Shown piece by piece: positions 32,299-41,779 of a stretch of 64,000 bases of DNA. The notes beneath the pieces are model-generated. The model saw only the letters and a program-made list of their open reading frames with translations. It made no database searches and had not been told where the DNA came from. The translations under genes and the position numbers were made by a program. Position 1 is the first letter of the stretch; every line of letters begins with the position of its first letter. The DNA comes from Rhynchopus euleeides (taxonomy: Eukaryota > Euglenozoa > Diplonemea > Diplonemida > Diplonemidae): positions 1,984,001 through 2,048,000 of the forward strand of contig OY723275.1 in NCBI GenBank assembly GCA_963210315.1, read 5' to 3'.

Positions 32299-33033
32299 GG
32301 CACAACGCCATCGCACCTTTCCATCTTGCTTTGCAACTCCACGACTGCGCGTCCGATACCCCTTCGGGTCGTGCAACATCTTTCCTGCTCTGATCCATTT
32401 CTTTCCTGGCAACAAGACAAGACCAGCACGCCAGCCACATACCTCGCGCTTATGCGCAGACGCATAAAGCGGGACGTTTGTGGGCTGGTGCTGGCCCTTT
32501 GCATCGCATGTGCCCTTTGTCCTCTGCTCTGGCGACGGGGACGGATCACGCCACATTTTGCTGCTGCACTCACAGGTGCAAGCAACCAAACAGGCGTGTG
32601 CCTTCCGTTCCCGCCCCAGCTGCAGCCTGCCTCTTCTGCTGATTCACAACCGATCCATGCCCATATGCCACCCTTCTGGCATGCCTTTGCTGTCTCCGCT
32701 GTCTGCGGATTGGTGTTCCTGTCGCTGTGCCGGGTGTGCGTGCGTGGTCCCCTGCGCAAACTGAGGCAGACGGGCCACACCACCCCCTGTGTGCGGGGAT
32801 CCCGCCAAGGTGACGTCGATACGCAGGTCGCCCCCTGCCCACACCCCCAGACACCCTTTCGCCCCCTTCGATCCCTTCTCCACCACGCCTCTCCGCCTCC
32901 CCAACACCCCAACGCCACGCGGCTCCACCGCCACCACTGTCGCAACCACCACACCCCCCTTCTGCAGACGCACCTTTGTGCGCGTCGACACACTCCTTGC
33001 CGCGGTGGGGCAGCAGCCTCTCAGCCGTGCAAG
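32299..33033. other. Intergenic or 5' region of the next gene
   Basis: The frame of the next gene is open through here, with an in-frame ATG at 32452 followed by a hydrophobic stretch (DVCGLVLALCIACALCPLLW). This could be an upstream exon or chance in GC-rich DNA. Confidence 0.4.
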
Positions 33034-33984
33034 ATGTCGCGAATGCTACTCGTGATGGGGTTCCTGTCCATGATAGGAATCGTGGCGTACTACGCGCTGA
33101 GCAACCCTGGGCGTGCTTGGTATGCTTCCGAAGGGCCACACACACACACACAGGCCCCAACGCAGGCAGGGGAGGGTCTACGCAAGCCATGCCTGGCCTG
33201 CCCCCCTATTGTGTGTCCCCACACAGCGGCACCCTCACGGAGGATGTTCGCGACACACCCCACACCCCACCACAGCGCCCACCTTTACACGTTGGGGTCT
33301 GCATCGGAGCAGGAGAAGACGCTTGCAGAGGCGAACCGGAAGATCGCCGCCCTGCAGGACGAGGTGCGGAACCTCAAGATGGCGCACGGGTTCAGCGTCA
33401 ACCAGCCGCTGCTCGTGAAGATGAACATGGAGGGGAGGAACTGCGAGGCCCGGGTGGTGCGGTGCCAGGAGGAGAAGGCGGCAATACTCTCTGCGGACTA
33501 CCAGATCGGCGACAAGCTGTCCTACACCCTCAACGGCGCAGACGGCACAGGCACAGTGAAAGAACGGCCTGTATGCCTTGTCGACGATGAAAAACCCGGC
33601 TCTGAGCCCTTCTGCCTCTACCAGGTGATCAACCCGCCAAACTGCAGCAGCCACGCGCGCCACACCACCACGCTGAAGGCACAGAAGGCAGGAACCTCTG
33701 CGGGGACCGCCTACGAAATCCGCCGTGTCTCCAGCACACCTGGGTCGCCTTACACCGCTGGGGAGACCATCTCCATCCAGAAGGGCGAGAAGGGGACGTG
33801 GGTGGATGCCTCTGTTGTGCGCCCCAACGGCCTGTCGGTGAAGATTGGATCCTCCACGGAGGAGACGTGCATCTTCCAGAAGAAGGCGGAGGAGACACCG
33901 GCGACGTCGGCTCCAACAGCCACCACGGTTTCACCGCCTGCGACTCCGCCTGCTGCTCCGGAGACCCCTGCGCCGTCGGGTTGA
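33034..33984 (+). CDS. Signal-anchored coiled-coil protein, unknown function
   Basis: ATG 33034 starts a signal anchor (MLLVMGFLSMIGIVAYYAL). The next stretch is His/Pro-rich and looks non-coding. An intron at 33120-33275 (GTATGC..CCACAG) restores a clean frame and gives 264 residues; a 123-bp version ending at 33242 is also possible, and without splicing the frame is still open. After it comes a coiled coil (EQEKTLAEANRKIAALQDEV..), then a beta-rich domain: SADYQIGDKLSYTL, CLVDDEKPG, YEIRRVSSTPGSPYTAGETI and IQKGEKGTWVDASVV. It ends in a Thr/Pro/Ala-rich tail. The two VxxGD/GE..V segments resemble small barrel modules, but I could not assign a family. Topology is probably type II or a cleaved signal. 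The function is unknown. Confidence 0.65.
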   Translation: MSRMLLVMGFLSMIGIVAYYALSNPGRAWYASEGPHTHTQAPTQAGEGLRKPCLACPPIVCPHTAAPSRRMFATHPTPHHSAHLYTLGSASEQEKTLAEANRKIAALQDEVRNLKMAHGFSVNQPLLVKMNMEGRNCEARVVRCQEEKAAILSADYQIGDKLSYTLNGADGTGTVKERPVCLVDDEKPGSEPFCLYQVINPPNCSSHARHTTTLKAQKAGTSAGTAYEIRRVSSTPGSPYTAGETISIQKGEKGTWVDASVVRPNGLSVKIGSSTEETCIFQKKAEETPATSAPTATTVSPPATPPAAPETPAPSG

Positions 33985-34850
33985 GGTGGGGGTGTGTCTG
34001 CGTTGAAACTTATGCTGTGACGGTGGAGAGAGAGAGAGGAAAATATCCCACATCAAGGGGCAGGGATGGCTGTGCCTGTGATGTGGTCTGCACTGCTGCA
34101 TAGTAAGTATATTCGCCCTGTGTGTTGTGTGTTGTGATGTGTGCGGGTTTATCCCCCCCAAAAATATTTAAGTCTCTCCATTAAGAAGGTAAAACTCCTC
34201 CACCGGGCCCCCCGTGAAGTGCCACGTCTTTCCCAAGGGAGGGCTTGTGTGTGAGGTAGGGGTTGTACCAGCCCCTCTACACGGTGTTCTGATTTATACT
34301 GCCTCCTGCCTGTTGCATCCGCATCGCATATGTCTTTCCAGAGCGGTGTCTTATCTGGGGGAGGCGTTCAGCATATCCGCCAATCTCCACGCGACTCTGT
34401 TGCGAACGAACAGTAACCGGGTTGTGGGCCTCGTCCTGTTAGTGTAGGTGTCACTGTGGCACAGTGTCACCTACACTAACAGTAATGGGGCGGAGGGCGT
34501 GTTGGGCACCCGGCTTGTTTAAGATGCTCGTTTTGTTGCACGCCCCTTTGCCACGGAGAACGGCAACTGGGGGCAGGGGGTGTTGTAGCTGGTTGAAGGC
34601 ACATTAACCCAAAGAGGTGTTTGTGGCATTAAATGCAAACAGCGATGCGGCGGACCCCACACCCCACACCCCCTCCCCCCGCTTATCTTTTTCTCTTTGC
34701 TCTTTCAGCGTGCTATCGCTAGTCGCCATCCCGACCCCCACCCTACTAGCCTGCACTCCGCTCGTAAGAAGGTGCTCCCCACCCACCCACCCACAACCCT
34801 ACCTGCCACGCGTTCAGGACCCTCACCCCTTTCCTGCCAGCTTTTCCACA
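33985..34850. other. Intergenic with one strong hairpin
   Basis: No gene. An inverted repeat lies at 34436-34482. The last 100 bases before the next start are pyrimidine-rich and contain TTTCCTGCCAGC. Confidence 0.55.
34436..34482. repeat. 47-bp near-perfect hairpin
   Basis: Arms CTGTTAGTGTAGGTG and CACCTACACTAACAG enclose TCACTGTGGCACAGTGT, so nearly the whole 47 bp pairs. It stands alone between two genes, without visible TIR or duplication. It could be the relic of a palindromic element or a transcript-end hairpin. Confidence 0.8.
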
Positions 34851-35603
34851 ATGGGCGACCTTCTGGTGTACGCTGTGCTGAGCAGCGGCGACCGACACCT
34901 TATCGAGCTGGCCTGTGAGGCGGAGGTGTGTGATCTGCGCAACGAGGTTGCTGTGCTGAGCGGGACGGAGGCGATGATCATTGGGCTCATGTTTGACGGG
35001 GAGGAGCTGGCGAACGACAACGAGATGCTCGCGGATGTGGGCATGTTCTCGGAGTGCGAGGTGGTCGCCTTCCAACGGAGCCTGGACGTGCTGCAGAGCG
35101 GGAGGTGGGAGGAGATGCACGCAGACTACCAGCTGGATGGCGAGCGTCGTCTGCTCCTCACGTCGCCGTGCATCCTGTCCTTCAACGCCAGGTGGTCAGA
35201 GCCTATCCAGCTCAGCGACGAGCATGCCACCATCGTGCTGTCGCTCAACCTGCACAGCATGAAGGCCATGGACCACAGGCACATGGTGGGCCTGATCCCT
35301 CGCAACAAGTTTACCACCACCGGCTACCTGGACAGCATGGAGCATGAGTGCATCGCCTACGAGGTGAACGGGAATCTCATTGCCGGGCAGCAGGTCATCC
35401 CCACGCTGTGCGTCTATGCCACAGGGGTGGTGCCCGTCGAGATGCGCATCCACTGCCAGTCCCGCTGTGTCACCGTGGTGATCAACGGGACCTGTGTGCT
35501 GGATGAGCAGCCCATCCGGTATTGGCCAACGGAGCCTCTGTACCCTTTTGTCACACTCAACACGCAGGGCGAGTATGTCGAGCCGCGTCTCTGCTGCCCT
35601 TGA
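34851..35603 (+). CDS. Ubiquitin-like + SPRY-like domain protein
   Basis: 250 residues from ATG 34851, intronless. Residues 1-76 have the ubiquitin layout: LLVYAVLSSGDRHLIELA (two strands), EVCDLRNEVAVLSG (helix), MIIGLMFDGEEL (the strand and DGxxL turn seen as AGKQL in ubiquitin), DNEMLADVGM and ECEVVAF. There is no C-terminal GG, so it is a built-in domain, not a conjugated modifier. From about 105 the sequence reads like a B30.2/SPRY fold: HMVGLIPRN, AYEVNGNLIAG, CVTVVINGTCVLDEQP and YPFVTLNTQGEYVE. Both modules bind proteins, so a role as adaptor, perhaps to the proteasome or a ubiquitin ligase, is plausible but inferred. It is the second UBL-headed protein in the window after the one at 1443. 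Confidence 0.75.
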   Translation: MGDLLVYAVLSSGDRHLIELACEAEVCDLRNEVAVLSGTEAMIIGLMFDGEELANDNEMLADVGMFSECEVVAFQRSLDVLQSGRWEEMHADYQLDGERRLLLTSPCILSFNARWSEPIQLSDEHATIVLSLNLHSMKAMDHRHMVGLIPRNKFTTTGYLDSMEHECIAYEVNGNLIAGQQVIPTLCVYATGVVPVEMRIHCQSRCVTVVINGTCVLDEQPIRYWPTEPLYPFVTLNTQGEYVEPRLCCP

Positions 35604-36964
35604 GCCCGAGGGCTGGTGTGGGTGGAGGGTCGGGAGGGGGGGCGGCGTGGTGAGGTGGGGAATTGTCGATTGTCTCGGCAGGTGTGTTTCCCAGGTAGTT
35701 CCGTTACCCACCACCGCCGCCGCCTTGCTTTGCCAGCACCCACACTGCGCACCGTCTCCGTTGTCAAAGCAGGCTCGATTGCTTCTCCAGTCGAAGCACC
35801 AGTCTGCTGGCACATATCCTCGTTTCAAGTTATCTTATCCCGAGTGCGTGCATCGGAGGGGACCAGAGGTGTTCCTTGTGTCGTGCACGTTGGTTAGGTC
35901 TGTTCCACTGCGTGCGTATGTGAGTTCTGATGTGTACGTGTGGTGTCACGTAGAGTGGGAGTAGGATAGCGTCCTCGGTTATCACGTTTTGGCCTCGAGG
36001 GGCACGCTGCGCGAAGCCAGTTCGCTAACCCAAACTGCAATACGATGTGCTTATTTTGTGTGAATCAGTCGAGCACAAAGAGAAGGCCAGTGCGTGTCCA
36101 GTGGGGGTAGTTCCATCAGAGTCCGCTCGGTGCGACCTCCACTCAACAATAAGTGTAACGTGTGTGCATGTGGGGGTGGGTTATTGCCTTGTTCGTCCTG
36201 TGTTATGAGACTGAATCTGGTTGTCACATATTTCTCGATGCGGGCGATGCACACAGTGTTTTATGTCGATCATCGACGCATCGTACGAACTGCCATCGCA
36301 GTGACAGAGAGTTTGATGCCATGTTGGGGGGAGCTCCGTGCAGCGTGTTGTTGTGAACCGCACTACCGCTCCTGGCTCTGCAATGGCCCGAAACCTTCAT
36401 GGATTGCAGAGACCCGTCGATCCGTTTTGCCGCTACCCCTTGCTGTGTCTCAATTTTTCATCTCTTGCCGTTTGCTCTTGCTTCCACCTTTCTTCGCCCT
36501 TGAATTTTATCATGACTCGTGCTGTATCCACCCAGCTCCCTGTCCGGACTTGGGGAGTACTTGTGGAGTGTCTGACCCCAAGCTGCACATGCAGACTGGT
36601 GGGACAGATCACCTCTGCATACTAAACCCACGGCTCCGTTGATCAAGTGGGTGTGCGATATGGGCAGGACTGTGTCAGACGGAGTCATACCATGTTGACA
36701 GTAGGGGCCTTCGCTCAGCAGTGCAGTGACGTGAGGTGCAGGAGGGTCCCCTCACAGAATAGGTGCATGACTGACGGAGTTGAGCACACAGCGAAAGTCC
36801 CCTCCAGTGCAACACAATTACTGACAGGCGATCCCTCCCCCGTCTCCCATCTGTCGGAAACGTAAAGACAATTCATTCTGCGGTGACACCGTGAGCCCTG
36901 CTTGTTTGTTGGTGGCTGTCACCCGAGCGACACACCGCACACACGACACCCCCGCGCTCAAGAC
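35604..36964. other. Intergenic with a LINE-tail fragment
   Basis: No gene is supported. The only delimitable item is the LINE-related segment at 35961-36045. The region ends at the CTCAAGAC duplication of the next transposon. Confidence 0.5.
35961..36045 (+). mobile_element. LINE 3'-end fragment
   Basis: GTAGGATAGCG...CGCTAACCCAAACTGCAATA aligns over about 85 bp with the 3' ends of the minus-strand LINE copies at 56992 and 58242 (GTAGGATAGCG...CGCTAACCCAAATTGCAATA). The flanking terms of the stem pair with each other (GGATAGCG with CGCTAACC, one mismatch). It is an extreme 5' truncation or a SINE sharing the LINE tail. Confidence 0.75.
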
Positions 36965-37182
36965 CAGGGGTGGAGCTTGGGGGTTTTTTCGGGTCAGCTG
37001 ACCTGATTTTCTGCAGGCCCTCACAAAAAATCAGGTCAGGGGTAAAAAGAAAAAAAAATATAGATTTTCGGGGAACCGGAAAAGTTGGCTCCTCGCCTTG
37101 GGGTCTCAAGGTGACCAGGAGGCGTTTCGTGAGCAAAGTGACCCCAGCGACATGAGCACAGGCCTCAAACAGTCACAATAGA

Positions 37183-39533
37183 CATACATTCGGCGTTATA
37201 CCCGGTATCTACCGGGTATGTACCGGGTATTTTCGGTATTTCTGGGGTGGCCCGTTTGGACCACGTTCTGGTGACTTTCTGTCCCTCTGGCTGGACAGAA
37301 TGTTCTGGAAAAAAATTCCTGTACGAGTTTCTCGCAAAAATGGGCTGTCAGACCGCCTCCAGGGCAATTTTTTTGAATTTTGGCCAAAAATACTGTTATT
37401 TTCCCGGTATCCGACGGGTATTTGGCCTGAAAACCCGGATCCTGGGGCAAATATACCACACAACCGACCCAGATTAGGTTGGAATCCGACAAAAATATGT
37501 ACTCTCTGTGCAGAACTTCACCTAGAGCACGCGCAGGCGGTCGAAACACCCATTTTTTGGGATAACAACGCTTGCCTGTTGCGAGCGAAGAACCCAGCAA
37601 TACAGAGAGGGTCACTACCCATCGACACCCACCGACAGGGAGAAAACTCAGCCTTCTCATGCGCAGCAATGCCGCCCAATGCCACAAAGAAGGCACCCGA
37701 GGTCCTTTTTCACCACTCTTCATAGAGATGTTCATACAGAGTCGCGGGCATCGTCATCGTCTTCATATTCATCCTACCAGCCGCCAAAGCAGGCGTGGGA
37801 GGAAGAAGAGTTTAATGTGGTCCAAGGGGGACACGACGGATCAGTGATTTGCATAGTATTCACTCTGCTTGTCGCCCTCTGGTTCAGGTTCAACAGCTCG
37901 AACTCCTCGAGTTCCTTGGGTGAGCACTTTATGTGCTATGGGTGGCTGCAGCTGTCCACGATTGTACAAGCCAGAGGCATGCGAAGCCCTGAATATGAAC
38001 CCTCAAGGACCAGTGATCTCCTGCTGGTCGGGCTGCGGGACAGCGAAGCCTTCCTCCTTCCAAGCATCGCAAACCCGAGGGAATACAGACTGGACAGATA
38101 TTCACTACCGTGTCCTCCGGCGGCCCTCAGACCTCCTGTGCCGTGTGCCTGTTTAGTAACGCGATAGTCATTGCTTCTTTCTGTGTGTCCCAGCTGTAGC
38201 GTGTTCACATGTGGGTGGTTAGCGTCAATGTATCATCATGGCAGGTCAGGAAGAAGGGAACACGCTTTTCACCACGGCACCGAGTTGCCGTTGGTTCCTG
38301 GAGCTAGGTCTAGGCAGGTTCCATCCCCCGTTATCACAAACGTATGCAGACGCATGGGTCTCTGTGGTACGGGATCATGACAGGCGGGTATTGTCCTTTG
38401 GTCAAAGACACTATTTTGGAGAAGTTTGCTGTCGAGTGGCTGAGTCCTCGAACCCTACCGTCTACCCCGGCGCCGACCCTCCTGACTGGTTTCTCCACCG
38501 GTGATAGTGTGGTTCACACTCACAAAGTAGCTACACTGAAGGCATCCCCATCCGGTGTGTGCCATACATGCCGGAGGAAGGCAGCGTGGAACCCTGCCCT
38601 GTATATATTCAGGTTGACGTCTGTTGCAGCTTCTCTCAAATGAGCTTTGGTGGTGGTATAGGGTGTACAGGACGTATGGGATATCCGCATGGGCGAACTG
38701 GATGGGCCATCCCACGGCGACCATCTCCCACAGGGGAGGCGTACGTGTTCTCACCTACATCTAGGATAGTCCACGTTCTCCTATCGGTTCTCCCCTGGGA
38801 GAACCGATAGGAGAATGTAGGTTATCCTAGATGTCCCATAAAGGAGGTGGCACGTCCCCCCTGGGAGGACCGACATTCTCCCATCGGTTCTCGGCGTACG
38901 TTCTCCCAGGGGGGAACACGTACACCTCCCCTGTGGGATAGTGACCGTCTCCCATGTGGGATATCCCACATGGGACATCGCGTCCTGTCCACCGTGTAGC
39001 CGTATGTTCTATGACAGGACCCATAATCAGCGGATACAACTGGTGCGGAAGAAGAGCTTTCGGGTTTGCGCAGTTCTGGGCTCCTGTTCTGAATCTGAGG
39101 GGATGAATGCCATAGGTCTGAGCTGACTCAGTGCGAAGCTCGGATGAAGCTTCGGCCCAGTGAGCCCGAAGGACCAATCACCCAAGGATCTCGTCTGGAT
39201 GGTTTTCCGCCATTTTTGCCGAAAAACACCTGTTCAGGGGTGTCTGAAAGAAGATGTTGGATACCTGAAGATCAGGTCCGCCCAAACACCCGCTTCCAGC
39301 ACCCCCTCACCAGCGGAAGTCCACTATGTACACATAGGATCACCAGTATGTCACAGATATGCATCTGGTATACCGGGTAGGATACCAGTAATACCGGGTA
39401 TACCGGGTCGATACCCGGTACATACCGGGGATAACGATTTTTTTTCGGTATACCCGGTATCTACCGGGTATACCCAAAATACCGAAAATACCGAAAATAC
39501 CCGGTACATACCGGGTATACCGCCGAATGTATG
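37183..39533. mobile_element. 2.35 kb element with 6-bp TSD, nested in the 36965 element
   Basis: TIRs are CATACATTCGGCG at both ends, followed by CCCGGTATCTACCGGGTA-type subterminal repeats on each side. The duplication AATAGA lies at 37177-37182 and 39534-39539. The related copy at 41119 carries the empty site (CACAATAGAGGAC at about 41329-41341), which confirms the boundaries. The interior includes a segment shared with 9708-9860 (ACCCTCAAGGACCAGTGATC onward), a degenerate double-hairpin module near 38110, and a large inverted repeat at 38685-38975. No transposase was recognised. Confidence 0.9.
38685..38975. repeat. Compound inverted repeat
   Basis: The strongest part is a palindrome centred near 38790 (TTCTCCTATCGGTTCTCCC against GGGAGAACCGATAGGAGAA), extended by ACATCTAGGATA and TATCCTAGATGT. 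A second perfect palindrome lies at 38951-38974 (CCCATGTGGGAT against ATCCCACATGGG). CCCACAGGGGAGG and CCTCCCCTGTGGG pair across the whole block. Confidence 0.85.
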
Positions 39534-39590
39534 AATAGAGGACAAATGAAGCTGCCCAACCCGTACCGTGCAACAGACGTTTACTACCGT

Positions 39591-39805
39591 GGCCTCCGGC
39601 GGCTGGGGGGCTCCGCCCCCCAGACCCCCCTGTGGCATGTGCCTGTCTTGTACCCAAGCCCTTACATCAGGGAATGGAGTACAGACCGCCCTCAGTATCC
39701 TCAGGAGGACGCAGCCAACTCACACAGAATCCGTACGCCCGCAAGTCACAGATGTTCACTACCGTGGCCTCCGGCGGCTGGGGGCTCCGCCCCCCAGACC
39801 CCCCC
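39591..39805 (+). repeat. Tandem pair of double-hairpin GC modules
   Basis: The same arrangement as at 20350-20563: modules at 39591-39631 and 39766-39805 in the right arm of the hAT copy. Confidence 0.88.
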
Positions 39806-40248
39806 GATGGCATGTGTTTGTCTTGTAACCAAGTCCTTGCGCGTCCGGGGCTGCATATCAGTTTCGGTACCCTCGTGGGAGGCTGGGCCCGAGCACTGAT
39901 CTCTGAGACGAACCGGGGGGGAACCCATTCAGTGAGAAAAAATTGGCTGACCCGATCTGACCCGATCCAGCCCGCAACCCCAAATTTCAAGCTCCACCCC
40001 TGCTCAAGACGGGAACGTACACGGTGGACTCCAGCGGGGGTAGGGTAACCCTTTTCGGGAGTCTCAACTAGGGGGAGTCCAACTCCCGCTAGGGGGAGTC
40101 TGACTCCCCCTAGCGGGAGTCTTTTCACCTATTTTCACTCATTTTTCCCATGATACCTATGCAATGTGGCACTCGTCACTGAAGTACAGCCACACCAAAC
40201 GAAACGGACGTTTCCACCCATCCCAGCTCGCAGACCTGATTCACAAAA

Positions 40249-40629
40249 ATGGGGAAGACGACAACGAAGCCGGCAGCGAAGCCGGCGGCAAAGTCGATTA
40301 AGAAGAAGAAGAGCGCAGAGAGTCCCGAGGCTGCGGAGGCGACGAACATTGTGCATGATTTTTGCACGGCCTTCCCTGTTAAAAAAGGGGGCAGTGTGCT
40401 GACACTGGGATCCATTAGAAGGCTCCTAGCAACGGTGTTGAGCAAGGAGCTCCACCAGCACAGCACCCAGGTGGCCAACGCAATCATCGCCATGTCTTCC
40501 CTGACATGGATAAGTTCGCTGTCAGGGAAGTCGCAACGATGCGGAAGGAGGGCGCTCTCCGTCATATACAAGGTGGAGGCGAAGTATGGCAAGGTGCAGG
40601 ATACAAACGTGTCGTCGGGGGCAGCCTGA
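40249..40629 (+). CDS. Small basic protein, cargo of the TA element
   Basis: 126 codons from ATG 40249. The start is Lys/Ala-rich (GKTTTKPAAKPAAKSIKKKK), like the tail of a chromatin protein. A helical part follows (SVLTLGSIRRLLATVLSKEL, then HQHSTQVANAIIAM), which faintly recalls the last histone-fold helices; this is too weak to name. An overlapping frame from 40506 (MDKFAVREVATMRKEGALRH) also looks protein-like, so the gene may be split by an unseen intron or disrupted. It lies inside the TA element just after its left TIR. A DNA-binding role is inferred only from charge. I do not recognise a family. Confidence 0.4.
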   Translation: MGKTTTKPAAKPAAKSIKKKKSAESPEAAEATNIVHDFCTAFPVKKGGSVLTLGSIRRLLATVLSKELHQHSTQVANAIIAMSSLTWISSLSGKSQRCGRRALSVIYKVEAKYGKVQDTNVSSGAA

Positions 40630-40778
40630 AGCCGCGAATGATCGCGACACGGGCGAACGGCTTGGCACCGTGGGTCTGGATAGATGCTGGAGTTCGGCCG
40701 GGTGAAACCGGAAGTCGCAGCAAAATTTGCCCCCCCAGATTTCTTCCTCAAACCCACCCGTGGGCTGATCCGGCCTTG

Positions 40779-40874
40779 CACGGTGGACTCCAGCGGGGGT
40801 AGGGTACCACTACCGGGTTTAACCCTTTTCGGGAGTCTCAACTAGGGGGAGTCCAACTCCCGCTAGCGGGAGTA
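40779..40874. repeat. Internal solo TIR of the TA element family
   Basis: CACGGTGGACTCCAGCGGGG and the following AACCCTTTTCGGGAGTCTCA repeat the left end at 40020 over about 95 bp, with a small insertion (ACCACTACCGGGTTT). It is either a remnant of an older insertion of the same family or a TIR duplicated within the element. Confidence 0.8.
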
Positions 40875-41118
40875 TAGATCAGCAGTGGGCAACAATGAGG
40901 CGATGCGGGGGGCGAGGGCACCGATGCTCACTGTGCGACATCCCAGAAGAACGCTGGTATCAACAGGTGCATCGATACCCGCACCTGACTCTCTCTGAGA
41001 TGAAAGAGGCTGGCTACCCCTCCCTCTTGGCAGGTGTGCTTCCCAATGCCCGCTACGTCACCCCAGCACTCCATGACTGCAAGGGGCTCGCCATGCGGCT
41101 GATCAGGGTACTGGATGA

Positions 41119-41779
41119 CAGGGGTGGAGCTTGGGGGTTTTTTCGGGTCAGCTGACCTGATTTTCTGCAGGCCCTCACAAAAAATCAGGTCAGGGGTAAA
41201 AAGAAAAAAAAATATAGATTTTCGGGAAACCGGAAAAGTTGGCTCCTCGCCTTGGGGCCTCAAGGTGACCAGGAGGCGTTTCGTGAGCAAAGTGACCCCA
41301 GCGACATGAGCACAGGCCTCAAACAGTCACAATAGAGGACAAATGAAGCTGCCCAACCCGTACCGTGCAACAGACGTTTACTACCGTGGCCTCCGGTGGC
41401 TGGGGGGCTCCGCCCCCCAGACCCCCCTGTGGCATGTGCCTGTCTTGTACCCAAGCCCTTTACATCAGGGAATCTCAGTATCCTCAGGAGGACGCAGCCA
41501 ACTCACACAGAATCCGTACGCCCGCAAGTCACAGATGTTCACTACCGTGGCCTCCGGCGGCTGGGAGCTCCGCCTCCCAGACCCCCCCTACGGCATGTGT
41601 TTGTCTTGTAACCAAGTCCTTGCGCGTCCGGGGCTGCATATCGGTTCCGGTACCTCGCGGGAGGCTGGGCCCGAGCACTGATCTCTGAGACGAACCGGGG
41701 GGGAACCCATAAGAAAAAATTGGCTGACCCGATCTGACCCGATCCAGCCCGCAACCCCATATTTCAAGCTCCACCCCTG
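41119..41779. mobile_element. 661-bp hAT MITE, uninterrupted copy
   Basis: Ends CAGGGGTGGAGCTT and AAGCTCCACCCCTG with a perfect 8-bp duplication CTGGATGA (41111-41118 and 41780-41787). It carries a subterminal CGGGTCAG/CTGACCCG motif on both arms and two double-hairpin modules. It serves as the reference for the two longer, interrupted copies. It has no coding capacity. Confidence 0.95.
41388..41588 (+). repeat. Tandem pair of double-hairpin GC modules
   Basis: Modules at 41388-41428 and 41549-41588. The second has paired changes in the stem (GGGAGCTCCGCCTCCC), so pairing is kept by compensating bases. Confidence 0.88.

Larger units (their letters stand above)
36965..40002. mobile_element. 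hAT-type element, interrupted copy (3.0 kb)
   Basis: Ends CAGGGGTGGAGCTT and AAGCTCCACCCCTG with a perfect 8-bp duplication CTCAAGAC (36957-36964 and 40003-40010). Apart from the nested 37183-39533 element it matches the 661-bp copy at 41119 almost base for base. No transposase, so it is non-autonomous. Confidence 0.93.

Noticed and set aside
31474-32993. Two long minus-strand frames (371 and 377 codons)
   Set aside because: Shadows of the secreted Cys-rich gene and its GC-rich surroundings; no domain or ATG context.
32452-33033. Upstream ATG extending the coiled-coil protein
   Set aside because: The frame is open but the sequence is low complexity with a second unrelated hydrophobic stretch; 33034 gives a clean signal anchor. 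Left open as an alternative.
35961-36045. tRNA or snRNA gene
   Set aside because: Matches the LINE 3' end at two other places and does not fold as a cloverleaf.
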